DNA of 64,000 nt from assembly GCA_002189035.1 (NCBI GenBank), contig NEEC01000007.1:2852001-2916000 (forward strand). The letters are read 5' to 3'. Positions 46,869-60,297 of this stretch are shown one piece after another (position 1 is the stretch's first letter; the number at the start of each line of letters is the position of its first letter). Under the pieces are notes generated by a model. That model was given only the letters and a program-made list of their open reading frames with translations, searched no databases and was not told where the DNA came from. The translations under genes were made by a program, and so were the position numbers. The DNA is from Utricularia gibba. Taxonomy: Eukaryota > Streptophyta > Magnoliopsida > Lamiales > Lentibulariaceae.

Positions 46869-48045
46869 GAGATCCGAGAGGGAGTCAAAATGTGGGTTGC
46901 ATTCCTACATCCAAAGCTATTTAAGGTCGCCGTGTTGACTTTCGTTTTAAATTCAAGATAACTAATCTATCCAAACCTTGAAATTTAATTCAGTTTAAAT
47001 ATACGTACAGTTGACTTTCTCAAATTCACATGAAAGCGTAAAGTTTAATTTATGGAATATATCTAAATTTTCTATTTTAATTTAATATATTTAAATACTC
47101 ATATCAAATATAGTTTTTATGGTTTTATTCATCGTAAGTAATACCCTGCACGTGAAAAGAATGACTCGATATGCACCGGTTTATAAAGCTTAGGCATAAC
47201 AATTAAAGTAATTAAAATTTTAAAATTTACTTCAAATATGTCTAATGTTAACAAAGTTGTAATAATCTCTAAATGTGATACATGATCAAATTCTATGCAT
47301 ACGAACGACATTTTCCTGTTTATTCTCAAATCAATTTGTATAAATTTAATTTAAAATCAGTTCATGATAAGAATAACATCACTTTAGTTATTATAATTTT
47401 AGTTTGTGTCATATATCGACTTTTATGACATTGCATGTATTTCTAATGATTTACTTGCGCCTGAGATAAACCATTATACTGAAATGAAGAAGAAGGTCAC
47501 ACCAAATGTATCAAAAGATTGCATTATATACTAATAAATAAAAAACTAATTTAAACGATGTATTCTCTCTCTCTTTTTTTTTTTAATCATGAATTTGAGA
47601 ATAAAAATATGCAACCAAGATCATCATTTTTTAACTTGAACATGGCGGAACCAATTGAAGTCATATGGTTGGAATGCAATAGGGGCTACCAATTGAAAAC
47701 TTAGATCTCAACCATACATGATTGACCTACAATTGAAATGTGGTATGTGAAGATAATGTGTGTTACAGATATACAAGAAAGCTTCTATGGGCTAGTTTTT
47801 GAAAGTTTAATAGTTAGTTGGATAGGAATTAATATGGTTAAACACTAAATCCATTAGAATTGCTTGTAACAATTTTATAATTTTAGATATGGATCAATGA
47901 CTATATATTGTAAATAAATTTATTCTGATTGCGACTATCAATGAAGAAAAACTTTTATAAAGTTGATGTTTTTTTATTACATTTTGTTTTTGAGATTGTA
48001 ATAGTGTGTATTTTCTTCTATTTTTTTACTCCTCTCCCAACATAT
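46869..48045. other. AT-rich intergenic region, right part possibly a decayed LTR
   Basis: No coding signal. The last few hundred bases before the degenerate primer-binding site at 48046 may be an old copia LTR, but no second LTR copy was found to define it. Confidence 0.4.
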
Positions 48046-48990
48046 TTGTATTAGAGCCTTTGAATATGACAGACGATAGTAGCTTTCTGGTTCCTTTGTT
48101 AACCAAGAATAACTTTGATAATTGCAAAATTTGAATAAAAACCCTTTTTAGAGCATATGAAATTTAAGATGTGATCCAAACTGTCATTATGGCAACCTCT
48201 ATAAAGACGAATGCAGTTACACGACAGCCTCGCTGACTTGCTGTTCACTTAATTGTGTTGTGTTACGCTTTTCTTTTGTTTCCTTTAAATAGTATTTTGA
48301 ACCATTGTTACGTTGAGTTGGTTATTTTTCTGGGAAATATCTCCCATACATCGTCTTCCGCAAGTCGACATTTGCTTTTTTATGGTATAGTGAGCATGGA
48401 CGAATCACGAATCAACCAGCTTGAAACTCTTGATGACAACCTCTGTTGCGGCGGTTGAGCATTGGTTTGATAGACAATTACGATCTGAACGGACTTTGTT
48501 GGCAGCAGCATTCAAAGATGGTGATCTTAATCATGCCAATCCCTTGCATCTCAGTAGATCCGATCATCCAAATGCATCTCTCATAAGTGAACTCCTCAAT
48601 ACCAAGTATTACTTCGATTGGCATAGAGGAGTCCGACTTGCCTTGGGAGCTAAGAACAAACTAGATATCATACTTGGAGAAATACCTAAACCTCCAGCAA
48701 CGGATCCATCCTATAGTCTCTGGATAAAAAATGATTACATGTGTAATGTCATGGATTCTAAATTCCATCTCGAAAGACTTGGTTGGTAGTTAGGTTGCTC
48801 CAGCTCACATGATTTGTGGAAAACCTTGGAAGCACACTATAGTTAGATCAACAGCAACATGTTGTATCACATTCAATTCGAGTTATACAATTTGAAGCAA
48901 GGGGATCTCAGTGTTGCACAATACTAAAAGAGGCATTCTGTCTAAGAAGCAAATTGTAGCTAGCTTCAAAAGAAACATAAAATTGGTAAA
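48046..48990 (+). mobile_element. Degenerate Ty1/copia relics (primer site and gag fragments)
   Basis: TTGTATTAGAGC at 48046-48057 matches 10 of 12 bases of the initiator-Met tRNA primer site TGGTATCAGAGC. A frame from 48067 begins like a copia gag (SSFLVPLLTKNNFDN) and decays. Further on, 48530-48790 encodes PLHLSRSDHPNASLISELLN and WHRGVRLALGAKNKL, the N-terminal domain of another copia gag type. This is followed after a stop by LWKTLEAHYS and LYNLKQGDLSVAQY. At least two different elements, both long dead, seem to be nested here. Confidence 0.7.
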
Positions 48991-51881
48991 ATTTAATAGA
49001 CCCTAATTAAAAAAATTGGAATTGATCTGAAAACCTAAACCCATTGATGCACAAAAATTTGAGATTATGAGATCATCAATGAGTCATGTAGGATAGAGGA
49101 TTATCATAAGGGGACTGAAATGAAAACCTAAAAGATTTTGAAGACTAGCATGCTTCTAAGGTACATTAGTTTTAACAACCATTTGTTTGTTTAAGTATTG
49201 TAAAGCTAAACAAATTATTTGTCTTCACAACACTACCAAATAGCAAACTATAATTTATTTGGGTTGTTAAGTTGGCATAACAAACCTAACAAACATGGGC
49301 GCAAACATAAGGATAAACTTAATATGACATTCGAATTGTAGAGTAATTTTGTGGATAGAGATAAGATCACATTGTATTGAGGTACATAGAGGAGATTTGA
49401 AGGCGTAAAGCAAGGTTGATGATCACTATACCGATATGCATTGCATTAACTTTCATTACATTTAAAAAAATAACATAATTGTATATGAGATTATAATAAA
49501 AAAACAGGTGCAGTTTGGAACACAAATGCTCACTCACCCCCAAATCTATAATTCATATGTCGAAGGATGAAGATAACATACCTTTGGGAACATATTACAT
49601 ATGTGGTTTATTCACACTCAACATCATGTATTCATCGAATTTGTGTGCAACTTCATTTGCAATTGTTATAAGACTTCCGAATCATGGATGTGGATATTTT
49701 GAAAGAGATGTATACTTTATCATATTGCTTTTTCGTATAGCATATATTTATGTTATCTCTAGCATTAACTTTAACATTGGAACATGCTTACCATCCTTGG
49801 AAAAACATTTAAGAAAATTTAAAATAATTTGTAGTACATTTTATAATGTAGCATATCATAATTAACACTAATATAACATTATGTTACACATATTCATTGC
49901 ATTTTGAGATTTTATCGCCTTAGTGTGCTTTGATATGATTAAACCATATCCAAATAAAAAAATGCAATTGATAACTGATCAACTTCTGGCGAATGATTCT
50001 CAACGGAAGATAAAAAATATTTATACATTTCATATCTTCTATGAAGTAGCACAAATTAATATAGTTAAAGAGCTCCTTGAAATAATAAAAAAGAGCTTGA
50101 CATGTGTGTTTATAAGGGATACCTATTCCGCATATTCAAAATATCAAAATATTATAATTTTTTTATTAAATATAAAATAACAAAGCATATTTATTAATAT
50201 ATAGGATTCAATGTATGAATCACCTTCCATTAACAACCACATAGTATTATAAGTTCCATTGTATCTTTCTATTTTTCATATATTCTATATAGTTTACTCA
50301 TTTACAATCTTCTAAAAAACTACTTATACCCTCTTCACAATTGATATTCAAAATGGTATTATTTGGAGATGATAGTGTTATCCATTTTCAAATTAAAAAT
50401 TTATCTTTAATTTTATTTAGTATTTTGATCAATTTTCATGTGATCTTCTTTCCTTAATATGCCATTCATAGATTTAGAATTATTGTTGATCAATACTACA
50501 CATTTGAATGATGTGTCAAAAAAAAAAACATGTGATCAATGATAGAATCACTTTTGAAAATTTCGAATCCATTTATGCATACCTATAATTAAGATGAATT
50601 TAACATGTACTAATTCTAAATTTCTAATATATTTAATTCGTGCATACAAATTTTACATACTTTAGAATAAAATTAAATATCCTCACATTTTTGTCGCATT
50701 GCAAATTATCACAATTATCAACTATAAACTTTAATTGTAGTACTTTCATTAGAGATTACATATTGTGCACAATATTTTTTCAATCATTCAAAATCAAAAA
50801 CCAAATCATCATATGCTACTTTCTTAGCATAACATTTTCTTATTTTAATAGTATGATAGGATACTACTATATCTCAATAAGCGGATCAAAACGGTCAAAT
50901 TATGTTGTTTAGTTTTGTGACAACTTGTAAATAATTAGGTTAAGATTAGTATTAATCTCGATTTTTGAATCAGTAAAATAAGAAATCAGGGATGAAGCAA
51001 CCGGAGCTGGAAGCCACCCGAACTGTGAAGCACTGGATGCCAAAGGTTACGTAATTTAGAATACAATAGACACGTGGGAGGATGGGGCAGGCAGGGGAGA
51101 GGAGAGGAGATGATGATGGAAGCAGGAGATCACTCTGGAGGTCCCAGCTTTATATACCAGATGTCTGAGCAGCCAATGAGCTTCAAGATTACTCGCTCTG
51201 CGTTCTCATGAAAGAGGAGTTCCACCACCTGACCTGGGAAATCATGGAGAGAATGGTGCCTGCTTAATGGGATTCCTTCCTTCACTGACACGCCTCAAAC
51301 TCCCAAGCAACTAACCAGTAGAAAAATTTCCATTTCCAAGATAGGCTAGGCTAGGATGGGATAGGATGGATGCAGAGACCTTTGGGAATTCGTCTCCAAC
51401 CAGCGGCGACATGAGACGGGAAAATTTCTGATCAGAAGGCTGCCATGGAAACTGTGTGTACGTGTGCGTGAACCAACCTCAGATAGTCACGTACAAACAT
51501 GGAGAAGCAGAGCAGAAAGAAACCAACAACATAAACTCGACACTCTCCCCATTACCCTTCTTTCCCATCACAAGGTCAACCAACTTACCCTTCTTTCCCG
51601 GGGAAACCGCTCTACGCTACGCATCGCACGAGTGTGAAACTATGGGAAGTGGCGGTCTCGTGCGATGATTGGGATTCTGGAGAATCAAAAAAGTGCGCTT
51701 GGGGAAAAAGTTGAAGTTTTGTTTTGTATCCTAGAATCGAATGATGCGAAGTTTGGGCTCAGGAGAGAAGACGCGTGTAACGCGAGCGTTATATATGTCA
51801 AAGACGATGACTTAAAATTTCTGGGCGAGGGAACGTTGGCTGTGACTTCGCAAGGGTTTTTTTTCGCTTGTTTAGGGTACA
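48991..51881. other. AT-rich intergenic region
   Basis: Frames at 49515-50912 are AT-driven and lack any family motif. From about 50990 the composition rises and probably holds the promoter and 5' leader of the gene at 51882. Nothing more specific can be supported. Confidence 0.45.
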
Positions 51882-53413
51882 ATGGCGGCGGATCGGAGAA
51901 AGGAGGAATCGTTGCTGCCGCCGGATTATGTTTCACTGGCACAGCTCCAGAAGCAGTGGCTGCAGGCGCAGGAAGAGAAGAAGCAGAAGCAGAAGCAAGA
52001 AGTGGAGGACAGGAACAAGGTTGAGCCCGCCGCGATCGGATACCCACCAGAGTCTGGTCGTGGAATTGAGGGTAAGGAAGACACTTCTCCCGGGCGGCGA
52101 GACAAAACACAGCGCGTTGAGCTGATGGTAGTGAAGGATACGGGGGAGTCAAAGGGGGTGATGAATTTGGTAAAGATGAGGCCGTGGACATCATGGCAAG
52201 GGAGAATAGGAAGACGAAATCAGAAAAGGAAGGGCAACAGAGCAAGGCTTTGGAGAAGGGGAATGAGGAATGCGGGGATGGAGAGAAGGGAATTTCCAGA
52301 AATTCCACGAATGAGCCGCAGGGGTCACCAGAGAATAAGCGAATTGCTAGTGCAAGTAGAAGAGGATATGTGCGTAAAGGCGATATTCGTGGTTGGGGAC
52401 AAGAAAACTCAGTGAAGCTGAATGAATCTGAAAGGAAGAAAACGGTGGAGAATGAACATGGGGAAAGGAGGGGAGGAAGTGGTGCTAAACCTTGGAAACA
52501 CAGACTGAGAAAAGGGAGTAGACCTGCTAATATAGAGATTAAAGAAGTGGATCCAGAAATGGGGGATGAAGTTGTTGAGGTGTGCAACGCAATATCCTGC
52601 TTGACTACAAGCGATGAGATTGGAATCTCAGAGCCGAAGGGGTACCAGATACACAACACCGAAGCTGACAATGCTGATGCGAACAATGTGATTGGTGAAA
52701 ATGTGGCCTTGGAGAAGGATAAGCTTGTTGAAACCAAGGGTCCAACAAAGAATGATCGGAAGAGAAGAGTTGGAAGGTGGAAGGCTGTAAATTTCTCGGC
52801 CGAGAATGAGGATAAGCATCCTGAACTCGTGTCTGGAAACTATCATGAGAAGGTAAGCTTTGCAAGTGGACGTAGCAGATATTGGAATCAGAATGCTTAT
52901 AGGAGATCAAGCTCAGGTGCACATGCGGCCTTAGGAAGATTTGGGAGAGGATGGAACGGGAAGGTGGGAAATAGTCGTATGGTGTGGATGAGGAAAGAGG
53001 AGAAGCCGAGTACAGATGCTGCTGAACAGGGATCATCTGGTAACATAGCTATCTGTTGCTTCTCTTTTAACTTGCTCCATGTTTGTTAAATTTCACAAGG
53101 GCCTTTGCATGTTGCTAGAGTAGACAAATTCAGGATTTGGATGTAAATTCTACTATTGCCCTAGATATAGGAAAAAGATGGCTTCCCGGATTCAGAAGTT
53201 GACTTTATATGTGTACTTTCTTGAAGTTCAAGAGAGGATCCTAGAAGTTGAGGAATTATTTTTGAGCTTTCTGGATGCAAAAGTTCCAGTGGAGTTAAAG
53301 TTATCTTGCTTGACATGAAGTAGTTTGAGCTTTCACTTATTTAGGTTGAAATGCCACTCCAGGAACTGGTTAAACATCATTTTATTGCAGGGGATTTGGA
53401 AGGTCAGAATTGA
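51882..53413 (+). CDS. Uncharacterised basic, charged protein; one base short in exon 1
   Basis: Exon 1 is 51882-53039 and exon 2 is 53391-53413, ending GDLEGQN. The start MAADRRKEESLLPPDYVSLA leads into a Gln/Lys/Glu coiled-coil-like stretch, a long low-complexity charged middle, and a C-terminal block rich in Arg, Trp, Asn and Gly (ASGRSRYWNQNAYRR, RFGRGWNGKVGNSRMVW). I do not recognise the family; the Arg/Gly-rich end would suit RNA binding, which is only a guess. The frame slips by one base near 52154: AAAGGGGGTGATGAA has five G, and six would keep one frame through both halves, for about 393 residues. The 3' part from about 52805 is duplicated at 60272. It converges on the TMEM135-like gene. 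Confidence 0.7.
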
Positions 53414-55778
53414 AGTGGAGCTGGACACATCCATACACTGGAACTGCATATGAAATAGTGGCTGCCACTGAAAGCAACACCAAATTCTATTGTAACTACC
53501 AGGAATTAACAATTAAGTTTGCTGGGTGCCTTGTTTATGTAACCTGTGACAGCATGCGCTGCTCATTGTTGCTCAATGTAGTATTTGCTCTTTGTACTGA
53601 CAATGGAATGCCCGGCTTAGTTGGGCAAATGCATTCCACAGGTCCCTCAACCGTTTTTCTTCACTTTGGATGCACTCCCACCTCCTTTTTTCATGTTCAA
53701 CGCAAGAATAATGAATGAGTCAATCGGGTGTTATAAAGAATCTGGTAGTCTTCTGTCAATTCCACCCTCCAACGCGCAGAATCAGACGCCAGTGTTGTTC
53801 TATTGGGAATAAGGCTTTTTATGTATAAAAAGCAAGCCAAAAGATATATAGGAAGTAACAGCTACTTATACCATGTGAGGCAAGGAGCGGCAGGATGGCA
53901 GCATCTGACACTTAGCCTTTCTTCCGTGGGGTCTCCGATGGAAGAAGCGGAATGCCGAATACCCAATCCAGAACATTCAGGTACTTGGATCGGAAGACAT
54001 CGCGTTCAATGGCATAGCAATGCATGATGACAGCAGTTGATAAGCTGAAGATCACAACATCAGCTCTGTTGCAGTTTCTCCAGTGAGGCAAGCGCCCTGC
54101 ATCCGCCATTGATGCAAAGAAGCTCTCTGTTGCTCGCGCAAAGCAGTAGAGGGATATCTCCATCCGTCTACTCTTCTTCTCCACTGCAAGGGCGAGACCG
54201 GGTGGAAACTGTTACAGGAAAATGCACAAAAAATACATCATCCTTGTGCGTGCGGAGGGAAATGAGTAGGGTGCATTCCCAGTCTACCGTTCCTAGTGCC
54301 AGCAACGGGACATTGCTCTTTCCTGTAATCCTGAATACGAGGCATGTCCACATCCTACAGATCAAAAACCATGAAATAAATTGACCAACTGGATTTTTAC
54401 TCATACCTGGATGATACTTCGATTTGCTTACCAGGCAGATGCGCAATACAATGAAAGAAACAAGCTCGATCTCGCAGTGCCAAGAAGACCCTTTGAAAGA
54501 ATCGCGTATGGCCTACCACGAAAGAAATGCAGGAGGTAAACGGATTTCAGTGCCGAGGGGACAGGTGATAAGCCTGGAAAGGTGCAAGTACTACGTTGGG
54601 ACATGGAAACAATGGTTACTGGTTGAATCTGCTCAACATATTTAATGCTGCATTGTCTAGAAACCAAGGTGGGAAATTTTTGAAAAACCACTCCAATCAT
54701 TATAGTTACCGTTTCAAAACATCTAGACGGTGAACAATCAGCGCTGGAATTAGGTACACAGGTAGATAGACTGGCAATGCTCTTTGATATGCGTGAAAAA
54801 GAAAGGTAAAGCAATGTGCTGCACATGACTGATTACCATGAATCATCTGCATGAACACAAGATCTGTCTTAGTGTAAAATTATATGAAACCCAAACCTCC
54901 TAGTTGGAGAACCTTGCTCCAGCATCAATAAGAGCCTAGGGATCAAGCATGTAGTAAAGCAAAAAAACTCAACATGCCCGCCCAGTTTGGAAATTTGAGT
55001 ATTCTTCGTCAAAGACTCTTCCATGGCCCCGTGATAAGAAATTACAGCATGATAATCAAAAAGATGTGCGTGGTATACTGGTGTCAAGGATTTCCCAAAG
55101 AGAATATATCAAAACCACCCAGTACAATGGAATACACAGACAATACGCTTGGATAAAAGATTATTGAGCTGAGTTCATACCGAACAAGGTATTTTCATTT
55201 CTGGATCGAGTTTAACGTCAGCACCATTCATCTTGTAATATTTCTCTATTCCTTCTAAATTTGTAAAAGGAATTCCACACAATAAATCTCTGATACCATT
55301 CAGAATGACGGGATCCTTTCCCCCATGTTTGTTGAGAAATGACTTATAAGATGGAGGCAGACTATCTTGCTTCAAAATATAGGCACACCTAAAGCAAAGC
55401 ACCACGTTCCAGAAAAGAAAACAGTAAGATCGAGTAAACAAAAAAGAAGAAGAATTCGATACATTCCTTTAGGCATAAGATCCTGGAGTTTGTCGATCAT
55501 AATAAACTCGATAGGCTTGGGGAAAGAAAAAGAAGAAACAGATACATTTAATGAAACGTTGTAGCAAACAAATTATTTTTGATTTATAGAGCAGGTATAA
55601 AATCATTAAGGGAACAAATAGATCAAAATTCTTTATCAGCACTCCTGAGCAGGAACATAGGATGGAAAAAAAAAAGAATAATGGAAATTCAAATAAGAAA
55701 TAGGAAAAAAGGAAAAGAAGCCCTTACAGAATTTGTGAAGCCGAGATACACATAAGGAAAAGGTCTCCATGTGACCAT
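52805..55778. repeat. Segmental duplication, copy A
   Basis: This block, from within exon 1 of the uncharacterised gene through exon 3 of the TMEM135-like gene, is repeated in the same orientation at about 60272-64000. Intron and exon sequence are both similar, with exon lengths conserved. The right end cannot be placed because copy B runs off the window. Confidence 0.92.
53414..53911. other. Spacer between convergent genes, with about 250 bp unique to copy A
   Basis: About 53555-53825 has no counterpart in copy B, where the flanking sequences are joined by only a few bases. It is therefore an insertion in A or a deletion in B. It holds a short open frame without recognisable motifs. Confidence 0.6.
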
Positions 55779-56759
55779 GATAGAGGTTTACACAGAGACC
55801 CGAATTTCGGGCTCTTTATCCCACATCTAGCTGCCAATACAGCCGCACGCATAAGAATGTAAATGGCCAAGCTTGTATGCTGTGTGTTAAGCCCAGTAAG
55901 AAGAATAGATGGCCCTGCAACAGCACCAGCTACCAAAGCTCTCCATTTTGCTGTCCTAAATAGTAAACAAATTCAAAACAATCAAGATGATGAACAACTG
56001 CATCGTTTCGTAAGTAACCGCATGCTTCACCCAAGCAGCTTCAAATGTGCCTGACCAAAATTTATGCAGAATTTCAGAGCTTAACGCAATTCCAGAAGTG
56101 ATTCACCTTTAACTCTCACATGCAAACAAGGTAATAGTTTCTCCTACGTTTCAACAAATTAGCACTGCTTTTGTTCTGTAATGAAGGTGAAATTACTCAT
56201 CTACAGTTTGGTTGCTACATCAGATTACTTCCCAAACAGCAACAAAACTCAAAAAACCATACCGGCGGTGGCCACCCATAGCAGAGATAAACTCATCAAC
56301 AGACACAAATGTGCCGGCAAATGTACCGAGAAACAGCCCGTATTTCAATGTTTCCTTCAGAGACGAAAGCACGTCGGCATTCATTGAACCCATCTCACGC
56401 TTCCTGAAAGAACATGCCATACATTCGTTAAATCATTCCTAAATATACACAAGATGCAATTGAATGAATGATCAAACGAACAGTCGGCGACGGCGGAGGC
56501 GCATCAGTAAAGAAAAGAAGGCCAGGCCCCCTTTCAATCCAGCCCCGATGACGAATCCCTTCACGGAGGCGGTGTAAACTCGCCAATACTTATCGTAGTC
56601 CTGAACCGGAAACGAGTCCAAACTGAGCAGCGAGCATGACGATGATGCAGATAGAAGCCCGGAGCTCGAAGATCGACTCTTCCTGCACTCCTTACAGTCG
56701 ATTGAGTCGCAGGGGCATGCCCCGGCGGAGTCCCCGATGCCATCCGCCGTATCCGCCAT
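53912..56759 (-). CDS. TMEM135-like / Tim17-family membrane protein, copy A
   Basis: Eight exons: 56482-56759, 56263-56403, 55728-55955, 55181-55388, 54710-54846, 54432-54512, 54288-54354 and 53912-54208. They give 478 residues, all in phase. The start MADTADGIGDSAGACPCDSI precedes a Cys-rich segment typical of TMEM135 N termini. Hydrophobic, Gly/Ala-rich segments follow (GFVIGAGLKGGLAFFSLLM, TLKYGLFLGTFAGTFVSVDE, LVAGAVAGPSILL). Then come CAAHCFTFLFHAYQRALPVY, GLLGTARSSLFLS and the conserved end RSKYLNVLDWVFGIPL. Plant members are annotated as Tim17/22/23-family proteins, and animal TMEM135 is linked to peroxisomes and mitochondria. The organelle in plants is not certain. A close paralogue lies at 62124-64000. 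Confidence 0.9.
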
Positions 56760-57309
56760 CTGAACTCAGCTCCACGGTTGAGAAACAAAAGTCGACTGAA
56801 AAAGGAAGCTCCCGCGGCCGCCCATTCAGCGGCCAATACGCTGGGCCCCACACTAACAAAGCCTTGTGCGTTTATTCGCCTATAATTTTGCAACGTGGAT
56901 TCAGTCTATTTTAAAAGACTCATCCCATGGGTTTCAAAATAAACGCTCCCAACTGCTAAAATTTAAAGATCAATTTTGCAGCTTCTTCATCACCACTCTC
57001 GATGCCGCAGTCCCCCATCCTGGATGTTAACGGGAGGTTTGGAACTTGAAAAGTTAAAGAATGGAGGGCAGCCATGAGGCTTCAAGGGAATAAAGCTTCT
57101 TAAATCAAACAGCAGAGCCGTCTTCACGTCAAAAAAATCTCATTCATAACCAACACCATTGCAGATGCACTATTGATAACAAGACTAGACAAAAGGGATG
57201 CCTTTCCCAAGCAACGCACGGCAGAATATGAGAGAGCAGTGTTTTGGGGAGGAGAAGTACTTCCAGGAAAAGCCGCAGGAGTGATCAGATCACTGGAAGT
57301 TGCCTTAAC
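56760..57309. other. Spacer between the TMEM135-like and uS17 genes
   Basis: It contains the TMEM135-like promoter, with a TGGGCCCC box at about 56841, and the uS17 3'UTR. No other feature was seen. Confidence 0.45.
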
Positions 57310-58371
<1,062 letters not shown>

Positions 58372-58477
58372 CGTTGTCAGGCGTCAGAATCCGGCGAGGC
58401 TGCCGATAATGGAGAAGCGACGGCGGAGTGATCCCTAGTTTTGGTGAAAGTGAGATAAATTATTTCGTAGTAATGAA

Positions 58478-58545
58478 AAATGGGCCTCAACACCCGACCA
58501 GCCCAAAAAAGGAAAGGCTTTAGTTTAGAACAACTTGGGCTGGGC
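58478..58545 (-). promoter_or_regulatory. Site II cluster upstream of uS17
   Basis: TGGGCC at about 58480, AGCCCAA at about 58500 and TTGGGCTGGGC at about 58536 lie 110-170 bp upstream of the start codon. This is the usual promoter pattern of plant cytosolic ribosomal protein genes. Confidence 0.55.
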
Positions 58546-58608
58546 GTGCGGGCTTTTGCTCTCGGATCCCCAGCGTTGAAAATAATAATGATGGAGAATT
58601 GTCAAAAC

Positions 58609-59122
58609 CAGTATTTTAAAAACGGGTTTAACTCATTAAACCGTTTAATCATGGTTTTGGGTTCAACCATTTTTAAAATGGGTTGAACCGAGTTCATTAA
58701 TTTTGAATTATATTTATCAAAATATTATAATATAATTATAAAATCATAATTTAATATATTAAAATATTGAAAATATAAAAAATAAAAATATATCTATCAA
58801 TAATTGATATAATTATATTAAAAATTTTAATCAAAATCATATTTATCATTTCATATCTCATTCAAATAATATGCAATTTAAATATAAATGATTATTTTCT
58901 ACTATCAATATAAATACATAAATAAAAATATAATTATTAAGATTTATTTAAAATATATATCTATAACATATTTTATATTTATTTATAACCATTATCATAA
59001 AATAAATAATAAAAATTTTAAAAATAAAAAGTAAAGAATAGAGTTGGATCCAACCAACCAAAACATGGGTTCGGATCTAATCGGGTCGAACCATGAGTCT
59101 AATCCAGGTTTTTAAAACATTA
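58609..59122. mobile_element. Short non-autonomous hAT-like element (MITE candidate)
   Basis: The ends are imperfect inverted repeats: CAGTATTTTAAAAAC on the left and the complement TAATGTTTTAAAAAC on the right, 12 of 15 matching. They are flanked by GTCAAAAC and GTTAAAAC, which match at 7 of 8 bases, as for a hAT 8-bp target duplication. Inside, subterminal GGTTCAACC-type and GGTTCGGATC/GGGTCGAACC blocks surround an AT-rich core without coding capacity. Confidence 0.5.
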
Positions 59123-59500
59123 GTTAAAACAAACGTCATAAATTAACGAGTCTAAATTAGGGATGAGCAATTCGGAGCTCACTAATATCACATAACATTA
59201 TTAAATATACACATCTCATAATACATAATTTCAATGGATCGTTGATATTCTTAGTCTTTGTAAAAATTACAAAAATAGTTTTCATTGTTTTACTATTATT
59301 CTCATTATTTAAAAATGAAACATTATTTTAAAGTGATGGTAAATTTTAATGAAAACATGCGGATAAATATGAAGCAAGCCATCGACGAGTTATTTTCGTA
59401 TATTATTAACCATTAGCTATGAATTATTTGTATAAATAGTATACAATAACTTTTCTTTACATGTAAAAAAAAGATTATTTTTTCTGCTTAACTTCATCAA
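59123..59500. other. AT-rich spacer
   Basis: No feature recognised other than the approach to the copia gag relic. Confidence 0.4.
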
Positions 59501-60130
59501 TGGTTCCATCCGATAATTGTATACCCAGCCTCCAATTTGCATCTCTTGCATCGTATAATTATAAACAAGGTGAGAATGTATCTATTGCAAAATATTTTAC
59601 AAAGATGAATGATTTATGGAAAGATGTAAGTACCTTGATGCCAAAGGTGAAATGCGGCAAATGTGAGGCTCCAATTTGTGTTGATAAGACTTTGGGAGTG
59701 ACCAAACTTCCTCAATTTCTCATAGGACTAAATACTAAATTTGAGACTACTCTAAATCAGATCTTAGCTATGGATTTGATGCCAATAGCAAAAGCATATT
59801 GCATGATTTAATCTTGAGCATTGTATGAACAGAAGAGAAGATTCAGTTAGATAAACTTATTTGGAGATGCAGACTTCGCTATTAGGTCAATTGGACATGA
59901 ACAAAATCCTAGTAATGCTGTTGCAATTTTGGGACCAAAACAAAGAATGAACAATCGCTTTTGCACGATCTCTAAGAAGAATGGACATATGAATTGTTTT
60001 ATGATTGAAGAACTACCACTACAATGGAGGTGTAAAGGTGAGAGATGAAATGGGCAGAATCAACAAAGTAAAATTGAATGAAGAAGTTACTGACAGAATG
60101 AATCACATGAATAACAAAATTGATATAGTA
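59500..60130 (+). pseudogene. Copia gag relic
   Basis: An open frame at 59500-59811 reads YNYKQGENVSIAKYFTKMND, LWKDVSTLMPKVKCGKC, LPQFLIGLNTKFETTLNQIL and AMDLMPIAKAYCMI, the typical UBN2-type gag of copia elements (QGxxSVxxYF...LWxEL...LxFLxGLNxxYExVRxQIL). It then meets stops but continues in degenerate form towards 60130. No LTRs or pol were found, so it is a fragment. Confidence 0.75.
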
Positions 60131-60297
60131 TAGATCAATAAAGACATGATTATCGATATGTAGAGCTCATGATTGATAAATGAAAAATTTGCACACGTCA
60201 TTAAGAATATAAATTTTTGTTATTAAATAAATTTATAAATCTAATTAACATTCAATCATAAAACAAATACGATAACGAAGATAAGCATTATAAACTC

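Noticed and set aside
49515-50912. Open frames of 85-116 residues in AT-rich DNA
   Set aside because: Composition-driven Ile/Tyr/Phe-rich translations without domains; no splice partners.
51685-52737. 350-residue minus-strand frame
   Set aside because: It is the reverse of a purine-rich coding exon on the plus strand, so it is a Ser/Pro/Leu-rich shadow; the plus strand has the proper start, donor and duplicated exon.
53410-53812. Possible extra exons after the uncharacterised gene
   Set aside because: The second exon stops at 53411-53413 in phase; later frames have no motif and part of the region is missing from copy B.
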